Assembly (NCBI GenBank): GCA_964605705.1
Contig: CAZSDW010000003.1
Location: 62,001 to 126,000 of the forward strand
Reading direction: 5' to 3'
DNA: 64,000 bases
From: CAZSDW01 sp964605705
GTDB lineage: Bacteria > Fidelibacterota > UBA2242
A program made the translations under genes and the position numbers. A model generated the notes under the pieces. It worked only from the letters and a program-made list of their open reading frames with translations, made no database searches and was not told the origin of the DNA. Each line of letters begins with the position of its first letter. Positions within the stretch are counted from its first letter, which is position 1. This document shows positions 53,633-61,934 of the stretch, one piece after another.

Positions 53633-56044
53633 ATGAAAGTTAGAACATTCTATACGATGTTAATTATCGGCGTGATGTTTCTATCCGGCGTGGCGTTATC
53701 CCAGCAGCAGACGATCACTTATGAGAATTTTCCGAAAGCAAAAATGATGTTAATCGGGTTACCGCTTAATTTTACGGATGACGATCCCGGCGCAGTTCTG
53801 GTACCGGTATTTGGTGAGCAAATCCGAAGCGGTGATGTTTACTGGCGTTTCTCCCGCTGGAATATTGCCAACCAGACCTATCTTCGTTACGGTGAAGAGG
53901 AATATACCTGGGACCATGCAGCTCAGGCATATACCGCCGAGAAATCAGAACAGGGCAATCCCCACGATATTGCACCTGGGTATGGATACTGGTTAGCCCA
54001 AAGTTCTGCCAATGATGTGGACGATTTTTCATTGACGGGTACACCGGCAGATCAGGAAGCACCAATCTATGTAACAGTTGATCCACCTTTGACAGTCCAG
54101 GGAAATGATTATCCCGGTATCACAATGGTCAGCAATCCATTTCTATATCCCATCGATTGGAAAAATGCTTATTACCGGATTAATGGTACTACAGAAGTGA
54201 CTCTGGAACAGGCTGTGAATATGGGACTGGTTTCACAGTATGCCTATCCCTATGACGGCGATCAATATACGCCATTTAACATGACGGATGGGGGTCATCT
54301 TAATGTCTGGGACGGATATTGGGTAGAGCAATTGAATCCGGTGGAAACGGAATATATTGTTTATGACGTTGCCTGCAGTATTGAAGGTAGCGGCAGTGGT
54401 GGCGATGATTGTGGTACCTGTCCTGATGATGATGCCGGTCAAATGAAATATTTAAAGCTTCAATATAACGGGACATTGGCAAAGTGGATCAAAGTTAAAG
54501 ATAATAAAAATTATCTACTATTCTGGGGTGAGGTTCAACCCGGAGCGGAATTCGAGTTTTATGGTGTGCAATGGAAACAATCCATGGGTCCCAAAATTAA
54601 TATGTATCTTTGTGGCGGTGGCTGTTGTTGTTGTAATTGTGATTTTGATTGTGAAATTCACACCAGCTGTTCGGTACCCATTGGACCTGGTCAGGTATGG
54701 GGATCATTTACAATTATTGAGGCTATCAGTAAAAACGATGTTGTTATGTGTCCGATAGGAGATACGAATAAACCGGTTATTAAATTCTATGATGCCGATG
54801 CAAATGGCTCAGATGCCGATTTGGGAGATGGTGGTGCGATCGAGACAGATCGGTTTGTAATAACATTGACCGATGCTGATAATGATGAAACTTATTTTAA
54901 AACAGTTACTGTAAATGATGATTCTTCTACCTGGATTGCATTAACCGAGGAAGGAACTGCCGTTTCCGACGAACAGGGATTCACAGTGACACTGGTTAGT
55001 GAAGATGAAGGAGAATATACATTTGATGTTGCCAGTACCGGGAGCCAGACAGCTGCGTTGGAGTCAGTTAAATTCCGTTTTGGGGATGATCAAACGATTA
55101 GCTCGCCTTCCCATGGCGGTACCTATTCTTCAACACGGACACTTTTGGGTGGTGTTGAAGTTACGTCACTCGAATTAAAAACTCCGCCAATCGATGTAAG
55201 TGGTCAGTTAGCAAAAGCATCCGATAAGCCAGTGTATCCGGTGACAGCGGAATCGGTTTCCGAATGGATTATTCCAATCAGTGTCTCCAGTGAAGATGGG
55301 CAATTGATTGATAATTACAACGGATTGGGCGTCAAAGAAGCTGCTTCAGATATGTATGATCCGTTGGATGCGCGTAATTTTACACCTAATCTGGATACTT
55401 ATGTTGATATCTATTTTCCTCATCATGAAGAAAACGACCGTTTGAATTACTGGTCGCAAAAACCAATGAAAGCCTCCTACGACATCCGATCCGATGCGGA
55501 AGCTATCACCTGGGATTTTCGTATGGTTTATTATTATGCTCCTGAACAGCAATTTACAATCAGCTGGGATGCCAGCCAATTTCCGTCTGCTGATAAGGAA
55601 TTAGTACTTATAAATGAGCAAACCGAAGAACGGATCGATATGCTGGCGGTTTCAGAATATACAGTGACAACACCTTCAGATGAATATGGAATCCTCTATT
55701 TCGCTGTTGCGGCATTTAATAAGGAAGAAGCAAGCGCGGTTGAAACTGATGACCTGACAACACCGAGCAATTTTCGGTTATTTGCGAATTATCCCAATCC
55801 GTTCAATGCCAGTACGCGGATCTATTACTCATTACCGCAAGCTGCCGATGTCAAGCTGAATATCTATTCGCTTAATGGTAAATTGGTCAATACCTTAGTT
55901 AATAACCACCAGGTATCCGGTTATTATGGGTATAACTGGGATGGTACCGATCATCTGGGTAACCAGGTCAGCTCCGGTGTCTATATCTACTGTCTCCAGG
56001 CGGATAATCGAGTAGAGTCGCGTAAAATGGTTTTAATGAAGTAA
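53633..56044 (+). CDS. Secreted protein with T9SS type A sorting domain and Cys-rich insert (paralogue 2)
   Basis: The 803-residue protein has a signal peptide (residues 1-24, ending GVALSQQ), the same body layout as its paralogue upstream, and the sorting domain NYPNPFNASTRIYYS ... SSGVYIYCLQ ... KMVLMK. A segment absent from paralogue 1 (about 255-375) contains a dense cysteine block, CGGGCCCCNCDFDC (residues 327-340), then EIHTSC and PIGPGQ; the IHTSC...PIGPG part resembles the DUF7467 domain of bacterial adhesive or cell-surface proteins. The ATG at 53633 gives the best signal peptide; an open stretch begins 63 bases earlier. It may be an adhesin or a carrier for the small peptides, but that is not shown. 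Confidence 0.86.
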   Translation: MKVRTFYTMLIIGVMFLSGVALSQQQTITYENFPKAKMMLIGLPLNFTDDDPGAVLVPVFGEQIRSGDVYWRFSRWNIANQTYLRYGEEEYTWDHAAQAYTAEKSEQGNPHDIAPGYGYWLAQSSANDVDDFSLTGTPADQEAPIYVTVDPPLTVQGNDYPGITMVSNPFLYPIDWKNAYYRINGTTEVTLEQAVNMGLVSQYAYPYDGDQYTPFNMTDGGHLNVWDGYWVEQLNPVETEYIVYDVACSIEGSGSGGDDCGTCPDDDAGQMKYLKLQYNGTLAKWIKVKDNKNYLLFWGEVQPGAEFEFYGVQWKQSMGPKINMYLCGGGCCCCNCDFDCEIHTSCSVPIGPGQVWGSFTIIEAISKNDVVMCPIGDTNKPVIKFYDADANGSDADLGDGGAIETDRFVITLTDADNDETYFKTVTVNDDSSTWIALTEEGTAVSDEQGFTVTLVSEDEGEYTFDVASTGSQTAALESVKFRFGDDQTISSPSHGGTYSSTRTLLGGVEVTSLELKTPPIDVSGQLAKASDKPVYPVTAESVSEWIIPISVSSEDGQLIDNYNGLGVKEAASDMYDPLDARNFTPNLDTYVDIYFPHHEENDRLNYWSQKPMKASYDIRSDAEAITWDFRMVYYYAPEQQFTISWDASQFPSADKELVLINEQTEERIDMLAVSEYTVTTPSDEYGILYFAVAAFNKEEASAVETDDLTTPSNFRLFANYPNPFNASTRIYYSLPQAADVKLNIYSLNGKLVNTLVNNHQVSGYYGYNWDGTDHLGNQVSSGVYIYCLQADNRVESRKMVLMK

Positions 56045-56071
56045 AAGGAATATTTGACAGTAGCCAGGCAG

Positions 56072-56221
56072 ATGAGTTATAATCAAATCGTAATCAGTGA
56101 AAAAAACAAGATGATCTATCAGCCTCCCCGGATTTTAGAAAAGAGTTTGTTGAAGATCGATATCCAGACCGAGGACTCCTATGAATCTGCCTATTTGCCT
56201 AAGTTTCAGGATCAAAATTGA
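56072..56221 (+). CDS. Candidate RiPP-type precursor peptide 2 (49 residues)
   Basis: The peptide is homologous to the one at 53436-53573: residues 16-33 read YQPPRILEKSLLKIDIQT, sharing Y-x-x-P-R-I, K, I and Q-T with it. Its own C-terminal part is EDSYESAYLPKFQDQN. It has no signal peptide. The stop TGA (56219-56221) overlaps the TTG start of the peptidase gene by three bases of a TTGA overlap, so translation of the two is coupled. An in-frame TTG at 56054 with AAAAGGAA just upstream could be the true start, giving 6 more residues. It sits 27 bases after the second T9SS protein, exactly as peptide 1 follows the first. Confidence 0.7.
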   Translation: MSYNQIVISEKNKMIYQPPRILEKSLLKIDIQTEDSYESAYLPKFQDQN

Positions 56222-56637
56222 ATGACGATAATGGATTACTGAATCAAATCGAAAAAACAATAACTTTCCACTGTCAAGGAAATAGCATGCTCCCGGAAAT
56301 TCAGCCGGGAGCATTGCTTTATATCGAATCCGGGAAATTTCAAGAGCAGGCTCTCAAACCCGGTGAGTTGATTGCCTTTTATCGAGGTGACGGAATAGTG
56401 TGTCACCGATATTATGGAACTGTCAAAATCGGTCGCAAGTATTATGGCATTGAAAAAGGGGACTACAATCGCATCGCGGGATTATTCCGGATGAGTGATT
56501 ACCTTGGGAAAGTGACGATGATCGATAAAGAATCCGCAAATTTTTTTTTCCGAGAGGTTCAAAAGCCTCGAAAAATAGCCCTGTTTTGGGGATTACTGCA
56601 GGAGCGGTTCCATTGGCTTTTTCAAAAAAAACCGTGA
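56218..56637 (+). CDS. S24/S26-like peptidase of a peptide-processing cluster
   Basis: The 139-residue protein has the serine motif GNSMLPEIQPGALLYIE (Ser near residue 22) and IVCHRYYG near residue 62. Serine followed by an H-R motif is the layout of the S26B signal-peptidase branch, in which His replaces the general-base Lys; the family also includes S24 peptidases. It has no obvious membrane helix, unlike signal peptidases. TTG start overlaps the stop of peptide 2, which suggests equal dosing with the peptide. It probably cuts the leader, though regulator cleavage is possible. Confidence 0.8.
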   Translation: MNDDNGLLNQIEKTITFHCQGNSMLPEIQPGALLYIESGKFQEQALKPGELIAFYRGDGIVCHRYYGTVKIGRKYYGIEKGDYNRIAGLFRMSDYLGKVTMIDKESANFFFREVQKPRKIALFWGLLQERFHWLFQKKP

Positions 56638-56703
56638 TAATGATCTAAAATTATTTCAAAAACTTTTCTTTTCCTCTTTCCAAAATCTGGTTATATTCTT
56701 TGA

Positions 56704-57867
56704 ATGAGTGAATATACAGAGCAGTTGAGAATACTCTGCCGTACAATAAGTGGAGCCTGCAGTCAAGCAACTATCTCAAAAACCCAAAAGAGATTTTCTG
56801 CGGACGCCATTTTAGAACATATGCAATATCATCAAATTGTTGCATTAGTGTATTATTTTCGGAAGCAGCTGAGTGTGGCTGGTTGGGAATTCTCCGATAG
56901 ATTTATCGAGGATCTGAAAAGTTATACACTTTTAAATATCAGTCGGGTAATGGTTTATGAGCATTTTCTGAAACAATTGGATGCTTTGTTGAAAGAACAC
57001 TCGATTGATTACTGCTTATTCAAAGGTATTGTGACAGCGCGGTCGGTGTACCCGGAGGACTACCTGCGGTCATTCACTGATCTTGATATTTTAATTCGAC
57101 CCAAGGATCTGCAAAAAGTCGAATCGTTATTAGAGAATGATGGATTTATCCATGCTGATGATCTTTATGAACCGTTTCCGGATCATATTGTTCAAAAATA
57201 TTCATTTGCTCAGCATTATATGCGGGTCAAGCCCAATAATGTGGCGGTGGATATTCATATGAACCTGAGCGGCAGGTTGCATCCTTTTCAATTTGATTCG
57301 GAAGATTTTATAAATAACAGCAATAAGTTCAAATTGGATGGGCATGATATCCTGACATTTGATCCGGAGCACCAGGCAATTTTCGCCGTTTATCATGCCT
57401 TTAAACATTATTTTTATAAATTGATCTGGTTTATTGATGCGTTTTTATTGCTTGATCAAAAAGATTTGGATCGGGAAAAGTTTTTTCGCCTTATACAAAA
57501 ATATGAGCTTTCGAAATTATTAAGCTACTTCGCACAGATTTCAAGCGATCTGTTCGGGCGGTTACCGGTTGTAATTAAGGATTATCGGAATCAAAACAAA
57601 CAAGCACATCGGATAATCAACAGCGAGCTGATTGTAAATGGTACCTTACCCTATTCCAAATCCCGGGCTCGGATTCTTTTACCAATGTATTATATGGCGA
57701 AATCAGTTGCCCGGCTAAAGTTTTTATGGGTACAGCTTTTTCCGCCAATCGAAACTATCCGTGATTTTTATATTGCCGAAGGACCGAAGAAAAATATTTG
57801 GAACTATTTCAAATTGAGACGCAAAGCGATAATTGATCTATTCTCAAAGGTGCACAAAGAGGAGTAG
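56704..57867 (+). CDS. NTP_transf_5 nucleotidyltransferase family protein
   Basis: The 387-residue protein matches the NTP_transf_5 (PF14907) family: HQIVALVYYFRKQLS, then LLKEHSIDYCLFKGIVTARSVYP, and RSFTDLDILIRPKDLQKVESLL with the D-x-D of the nucleotidyltransferase fold (about residues 131-135). Members occur next to PqqD and HprK-like genes in several RiPP and cell-surface loci; some lasso clusters use one. The substrate here is unknown. It ends 7 bases before the PqqD-like gene. Confidence 0.85.
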   Translation: MSEYTEQLRILCRTISGACSQATISKTQKRFSADAILEHMQYHQIVALVYYFRKQLSVAGWEFSDRFIEDLKSYTLLNISRVMVYEHFLKQLDALLKEHSIDYCLFKGIVTARSVYPEDYLRSFTDLDILIRPKDLQKVESLLENDGFIHADDLYEPFPDHIVQKYSFAQHYMRVKPNNVAVDIHMNLSGRLHPFQFDSEDFINNSNKFKLDGHDILTFDPEHQAIFAVYHAFKHYFYKLIWFIDAFLLLDQKDLDREKFFRLIQKYELSKLLSYFAQISSDLFGRLPVVIKDYRNQNKQAHRIINSELIVNGTLPYSKSRARILLPMYYMAKSVARLKFLWVQLFPPIETIRDFYIAEGPKKNIWNYFKLRRKAIIDLFSKVHKEE

Positions 57868-57874
57868 TTATATT

Positions 57875-58135
57875 TTGAAATATCGACACAGCGATAATAT
57901 TGATTGGAAAGAATTTGATAAAGAGAGTGTTTTATTGAATTTATCGACGGGTTTTTATTTTCGGTTGAATCAGGTTGGGACTTTTGTCTGGCCGTTGATT
58001 GATGGCAAGAAAAATTTAAGTGAAATAATAAATGCAGTAACATCTCACTTCGAAGTTTCCCAGCGACAAGCCAACAAAGATATCCACAATTTTATTGAGC
58101 AATTGGTAACGGAAAATCTCATCCAAAAATCCTGA
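57875..58135 (+). CDS. PqqD-like peptide-recognition protein
   Basis: The 86-residue product has the PqqD pattern: ESVLLNLSTGFYFRLNQVGTFVWPLIDGKKNL, then EIINAVTSHFEVSQRQANKDIHNFIEQL. The beta strands and winged helix of this fold form the RRE (RiPP recognition element) that binds a leader peptide's YxxP-type motif as an extra strand. TTG 57875, with GAGGAG 10 bases upstream inside the previous stop region, gives the usual PqqD length; an upstream frame runs into the neighbour. Its likely clients are the two peptides at 53436 and 56072. Confidence 0.85.
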   Translation: MKYRHSDNIDWKEFDKESVLLNLSTGFYFRLNQVGTFVWPLIDGKKNLSEIINAVTSHFEVSQRQANKDIHNFIEQLVTENLIQKS

Positions 58136-58141
58136 TTTTTA

Positions 58142-59095
58142 ATGACAAATGAATTTTCTTTCCAGGATAAGTTCCCCTTCTTGAATTTTCAGATTTGCTG
58201 GAATACTAATCATGAAATACTAATTGAGATTGTCAGAGAACAGTTTCTGTATCAGCGTAGCAAGGATTCAAGCACTCCCCTTGACACATTCAATTTTTAT
58301 ATTGAACTGATTGAAGATTCGAAAGATGATGCCTCATGGAATACCGCCATGCAACATCGGTATGATCCGATATCCAATATCCTTTATTTAAGTTATTTAA
58401 ATAATGCAATATCAGTGAATGTGGATTATAAAAATAAAAGTGTGTCCGCGAAAATAATGGAAAGAGCCCTCAGTTATAAATCCGCTATCGGGAATTGGGT
58501 GCTTACTATTCCGCTCAGCGAATTGTTGAAAATCCACGGATATTATTTAATGCACGCGGCCTGTATGGTTCAGGAGGGCAAAGGAGTACTTTTTGCCGGT
58601 CGCTCGGGAGTCGGCAAAACAACTCTGGCATTAGGACTGCTAAGTATGGGCTGGCAATTAGTATCCGATGATGAGATATTCTTGATTGGTGGGCAACGAG
58701 TAGTCGCATATGGTGGACCTGAAAAAGCAAAGGTCAATTGGCAGACGTGGAAACGGTTCAGTTATTATTTAGGGGAGCAAAGCCGCTTTAATGGAAAACG
58801 AATGATTTCATTAGAAGATCATTTTCCAAAACAAATCTTGGATTTTTGTGACGTTTCGGCAATTTGTTTTGTAAATCAATCCGACCGTATTTCGATATGT
58901 TCATTGGATCAGATCGACGTTTACCGCCGTTTATTGTCAGTCGCCTTTTTGACATCCGAACCGGAAATAACTCAGAATAATAGCCAATTTCTATACACGT
59001 TGTGTCGAAAAGTTCCAGCCTATTCACTGAGTGTCAATTTGGACTTCAAGGCTTTACACGAGATTCTTTTGAAATCGGCAATTTTTTCAAAATAG
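58142..59095 (+). CDS. HprK-like serine kinase family protein
   Basis: The 317-residue protein has the P-loop GRSGVGKTTLALGLLSMG at about residue 153 and DDEIFLI after it, the region shared with the HPr kinase C-terminal domain. It lacks the N-terminal domain and the HPr-binding signature of true HprK. Such kinase-like proteins occur in PqqD-containing clusters (HPr-rel-A systems; the kinase of paeninodin-type lasso clusters phosphorylates a C-terminal serine). Peptide 1 has no serine at all and peptide 2 has some, so the target here is unclear. It is the last gene of the cluster. Confidence 0.85.
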   Translation: MTNEFSFQDKFPFLNFQICWNTNHEILIEIVREQFLYQRSKDSSTPLDTFNFYIELIEDSKDDASWNTAMQHRYDPISNILYLSYLNNAISVNVDYKNKSVSAKIMERALSYKSAIGNWVLTIPLSELLKIHGYYLMHAACMVQEGKGVLFAGRSGVGKTTLALGLLSMGWQLVSDDEIFLIGGQRVVAYGGPEKAKVNWQTWKRFSYYLGEQSRFNGKRMISLEDHFPKQILDFCDVSAICFVNQSDRISICSLDQIDVYRRLLSVAFLTSEPEITQNNSQFLYTLCRKVPAYSLSVNLDFKALHEILLKSAIFSK

Positions 59096-59108
59096 TCTTT
59101 GACTATTT
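59090..59108 (+). terminator. Hairpin overlapping the HprK-like stop codon
   Basis: AAATAGTC (59090-59097) and GACTATTT (59101-59108) form a perfect stem over TTT, and the stop codon lies in the left arm. No T tract follows, so termination is uncertain. Confidence 0.35.
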
Positions 59109-59242
59109 GAAGTGTCTGTATATATTAGTGGCAGTTTGGGCAAGCTATAGATGAGGTTATGCAGGTTTCCTGTAGGGGTTACTTGAAATAGAGAATTGTT
59201 TAAAAGCAAATCCAAGAAAGCCAGCGGCTTTTGGAGAGGAGT

Positions 59243-59407
59243 ATGCGTGACCGAGAATGTCCCAACTGTGGCACAGAATATCTCAGGAAAATTCATCGTA
59301 AAAAGTGGATGAAATGTATCCCATTTTCCTGTTGTTATGAATGTTCTGAATGCTATGCCAAGTTTTTATACCTTTTTGGATTAATTATCTGGAAACAATA
59401 TTATTAA
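59243..59407 (+). CDS. Small zinc-ribbon-like protein (54 residues)
   Basis: The ATG at 59243 follows GGAGAGGAG closely. The product has CPNCG near residue 6-10, a basic segment YLRKIHRKKWMK and a second cysteine set (CC...C..C, about residues 30-37) before a hydrophobic tail LYLFGLIIW. It looks like a zinc ribbon with a terminal hydrophobic anchor. Similar short proteins are seen in other genomes, but I know no function. It lies between the PqqD cluster and the polysaccharide genes. Confidence 0.6.
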   Translation: MRDRECPNCGTEYLRKIHRKKWMKCIPFSCCYECSECYAKFLYLFGLIIWKQYY

Positions 59408-60079
59408 TAGAAAGTTGGCTGAATCAATTGACCTTTCGCAAGAATTTTTTAAAATGGACAAGGTAGAAAATAAATAGTAAAAAACCTCTGTTTAAACGAT
59501 AATGAATAAACCGTTCAATCGATAATGTCTAATTAAATAAGTATTTGGATAATATTAAATGTGGTTAAATCTGATAATGGATGTACATATTTTACATTGC
59601 ATAATAATTGAAAAATCTTTAACATCCGCACAGTACAATTGTTTTTTTTAGATCGAAAAAATTATAAAAATATTCTCCGAGTAATTTACTATATCTTACA
59701 AATAACTTTGATTAATAGATCGATAGATAAAATTAAAATACGTCCTGATATCGGAATAATAATTATCTTGTGAACTTGATCACTGGATTTTATTAAAAAT
59801 AAGTTGAAATTATAAGTTCAATACAGCAAGCCTCATCAGTCTATGTGACTGACGAGGCGGAGCCCTGCCCGGAACGCGGAAAACTGATTGGTTTTGATTG
59901 TTAAATGATTTGAATGATAGCCAGTGAAAGAAAATAGAATTCTAAATTTATCCTCACAATTTGCGTTGTCACCAGTCGAACAAAAATATTAAAATCAGAC
60001 ACTTCCATTAGTGTAAAAATTATAGATACTGCTATATAGGAGTAAAATTCAAAATTCAATAATTAGAATTGGACATTAT
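59408..60079. other. AT-rich non-coding region upstream of the polysaccharide operon
   Basis: About 670 bases hold no gene-like frame. The sequence is AT-rich with one notable structure at 59831-59857. I see no tRNA, CRISPR or insertion element. It likely contains the promoter and leader of the wbpE operon; no clear sigma-70 boxes are recognisable. Confidence 0.6.
59831..59857 (+). promoter_or_regulatory. 11-bp stem-loop in the polysaccharide leader
   Basis: CCTCATCAGTC (59831-59841) pairs with GACTGACGAGG (59847-59857) with one A-C mismatch over a 5-base loop TATGT. A GC-rich tail (59858-59880) follows in an otherwise AT-rich stretch. It lies 223 bases before wbpE. It may be an end of transcription for the upstream unit or a leader RNA element; I cannot match it to a known riboswitch. 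Confidence 0.4.
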
Positions 60080-61216
60080 ATGAAGGTTCCTTTATTAGAC
60101 TTAAAAGCGCAACTTGATTCAATTCGTGATGAGGTGAAATTTGCAGTGGATGAGGTATTGGAATCCACCCGCTATATCATGGGTCCGAAAGTCACCGAAT
60201 TGGAGGAGAAAATCGCCGGGTATTGCGGAACTACATTTGGCGTTGGTGTTTCTTCGGGAACTGATGCATTATTGATTTCACTGATGGCATTGGATATCAG
60301 GTCAGGCGATCTTGTGCTGACTACTCCTTATTCTTTCTTCGCGACTGCCGGAGTAATTTCCCGGTTGAATGCAATCCCGGTTTTTGTAGATATTGATCCA
60401 GATACATATAATATCGATCCTCAGAAAATACAGGAATGGTTCAGATATAATTCTGATAAAATTGAAAAGGTAAAAGCGATCGTTCCGGTGCATTTATATG
60501 GACAATGTGCCGATATGGATCCGATTCTTGCTATCGCAAACCAGTATAATATCCCTGTCATTGAAGATGCGGCTCAGGCGATTGGATCCAGATATCCTTC
60601 GAAAAATGGTATCAAGCGCGCCGGTTCAATGGGTACGATAGGCTGCTTTTCATTTTTCCCCAGTAAAAATCTTGGTGGTATTGGTGACGGCGGAATGGTG
60701 ACAACCGGCGATGAACAACTTGCAGAGAAGTTGATTAAGCTCCGGAATCATGGTTCATATCCAAAATATTACCATGCCATGATTGGCGGCAATTTTCGGC
60801 TGGATCCCATCCAGGCGGCTGTTTTACTTGTAAAATTGAAATACCTGGATACGTGGCATTCCGGGCGTCAGAAAAACGCAATTTTCTATGATGAACATAT
60901 TCCCAAAAACGGTTTTAAAAAACCGACAATTGCCTACCAGCGTGACTATCATATTTACAATCAATACATTTTATCTGTACCAGAAAAGCGGGATGAACTG
61001 GTGGAATTCCTGCATTCCAACGATATTGGTTGTGAAGTATATTACCCGGTGCCATTTCATCTGCAGGAATGCTTTCAATATCTTGGGTATAAAAAAGGCG
61101 ATTTTCCGCTCAGCGAATATGCTGCTGAACATACGGTTGCCCTGCCAATTTACCCGGAGTTAACGGATGCAATGCAACGGTTTGTTATTGAAAAAATCAT
61201 GGAATTCTATAATTAA
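60080..61216 (+). CDS. wbpE: DegT/DnrJ/EryC1/StrS aminotransferase, WbpE-like
   Basis: The 378-residue PLP enzyme opens with VPLLDLKAQLDSI and shows the GTDALLISLMAL binding segment, VIEDAAQAIGSRY, and the PLP lysine in SFFPSKNLGGIGDGG near residue 193. The family makes amino sugars from keto sugars. With wbpD- and wbpB-like genes beside it, it fits the 3-aminotransferase that makes UDP-GlcNAc3N-uronic acid. It begins a four-gene run that goes off the window edge. Confidence 0.92.
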   Translation: MKVPLLDLKAQLDSIRDEVKFAVDEVLESTRYIMGPKVTELEEKIAGYCGTTFGVGVSSGTDALLISLMALDIRSGDLVLTTPYSFFATAGVISRLNAIPVFVDIDPDTYNIDPQKIQEWFRYNSDKIEKVKAIVPVHLYGQCADMDPILAIANQYNIPVIEDAAQAIGSRYPSKNGIKRAGSMGTIGCFSFFPSKNLGGIGDGGMVTTGDEQLAEKLIKLRNHGSYPKYYHAMIGGNFRLDPIQAAVLLVKLKYLDTWHSGRQKNAIFYDEHIPKNGFKKPTIAYQRDYHIYNQYILSVPEKRDELVEFLHSNDIGCEVYYPVPFHLQECFQYLGYKKGDFPLSEYAAEHTVALPIYPELTDAMQRFVIEKIMEFYN

Positions 61217-61226
61217 GAGTAGATTG

Positions 61227-61811
61227 ATGAGTACTGAAAATTACTTTGTTCATGAATCGTCCTATGTGGATGATAATGTAGAGATTGGTGAAGGCACTAA
61301 AATCTGGCATTTTTCTCATATTCAGTCAGGATCGAAAATTGGAAAAAAAGTTACAATTGGTCAGAATGTCAATGTCGGTAATAATGTGATTATTGGCAAT
61401 TATGTCAAGATTCAAAACAATGTGTCGGTTTATGAGGGTGTAACTCTGGAAGATTATGTTTTTTGCGGACCTTCCATGGTTTTTACGAATGTCATTGATC
61501 CACGCTGTAAATATCCTCAGCGGGGTGCAGAGTTTTACCATAAAACTTTAGTAAAAGAGGGCGCGTCAATCGGAGCTAATGCGACAATTGTATGTGGGAA
61601 TACAATTGGTAAGCATGCTTTTATTGGTGCCGGAGCAGTAGTGACCAAAGACGTTCCAGATTATGCTCTGATGGTTGGAGTTCCTGCTTGCCGCAAGGGC
61701 TGGGTATGTGAATGTGGAGAAGTTTTACCGAAATTTGATAATTTAGTAAAATGCCCGCGCTGTGGTATAGCGTATTTTCTTAAGAATACATTATTAGTAA
61801 CCACTGGTTGA
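61227..61811 (+). CDS. wbpD: UDP-3-amino-hexuronate N-acetyltransferase, WbpD/WlbB-like
   Basis: The 194-residue protein is a left-handed beta-helix acyltransferase with hexapeptide repeats (IGQNVNVGNNVIIGNYVKI) and the family-specific YFVHESSYVDDNVEIGEGTKIWHF opening, which is only partly shown here. The C-terminus has a CxC-x...C-x2-C cysteine set (about residues 170-186). It acetylates the 3-amino group using acetyl-CoA. The ATG at 61227 is chosen over an upstream open frame inside wbpE. Confidence 0.9.
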   Translation: MSTENYFVHESSYVDDNVEIGEGTKIWHFSHIQSGSKIGKKVTIGQNVNVGNNVIIGNYVKIQNNVSVYEGVTLEDYVFCGPSMVFTNVIDPRCKYPQRGAEFYHKTLVKEGASIGANATIVCGNTIGKHAFIGAGAVVTKDVPDYALMVGVPACRKGWVCECGEVLPKFDNLVKCPRCGIAYFLKNTLLVTTG

Positions 61812-61934
61812 CATCAATCAGTGTGAAACTCAATATCCTAATTCACTCAATAAAGAAATGAACTCAATTCTGTTCATCAAACATACAACTACCATAGAAC
61901 GACATTATAACAACTATAAAAACAGATTAATATT

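Noticed and set aside
51272..59095. A lasso-peptide cluster
   Set aside because: No B2 transglutaminase-like protease, no asparagine synthetase-like cyclase and no ABC exporter are present, and the peptides lack the usual threonine and glycine spacing of lasso leaders and cores.
59831..59880. Possible tRNA or known riboswitch
   Set aside because: The stem-loop lacks cloverleaf arms, a T-loop motif and a CCA-compatible end, and no known riboswitch core could be matched by eye.
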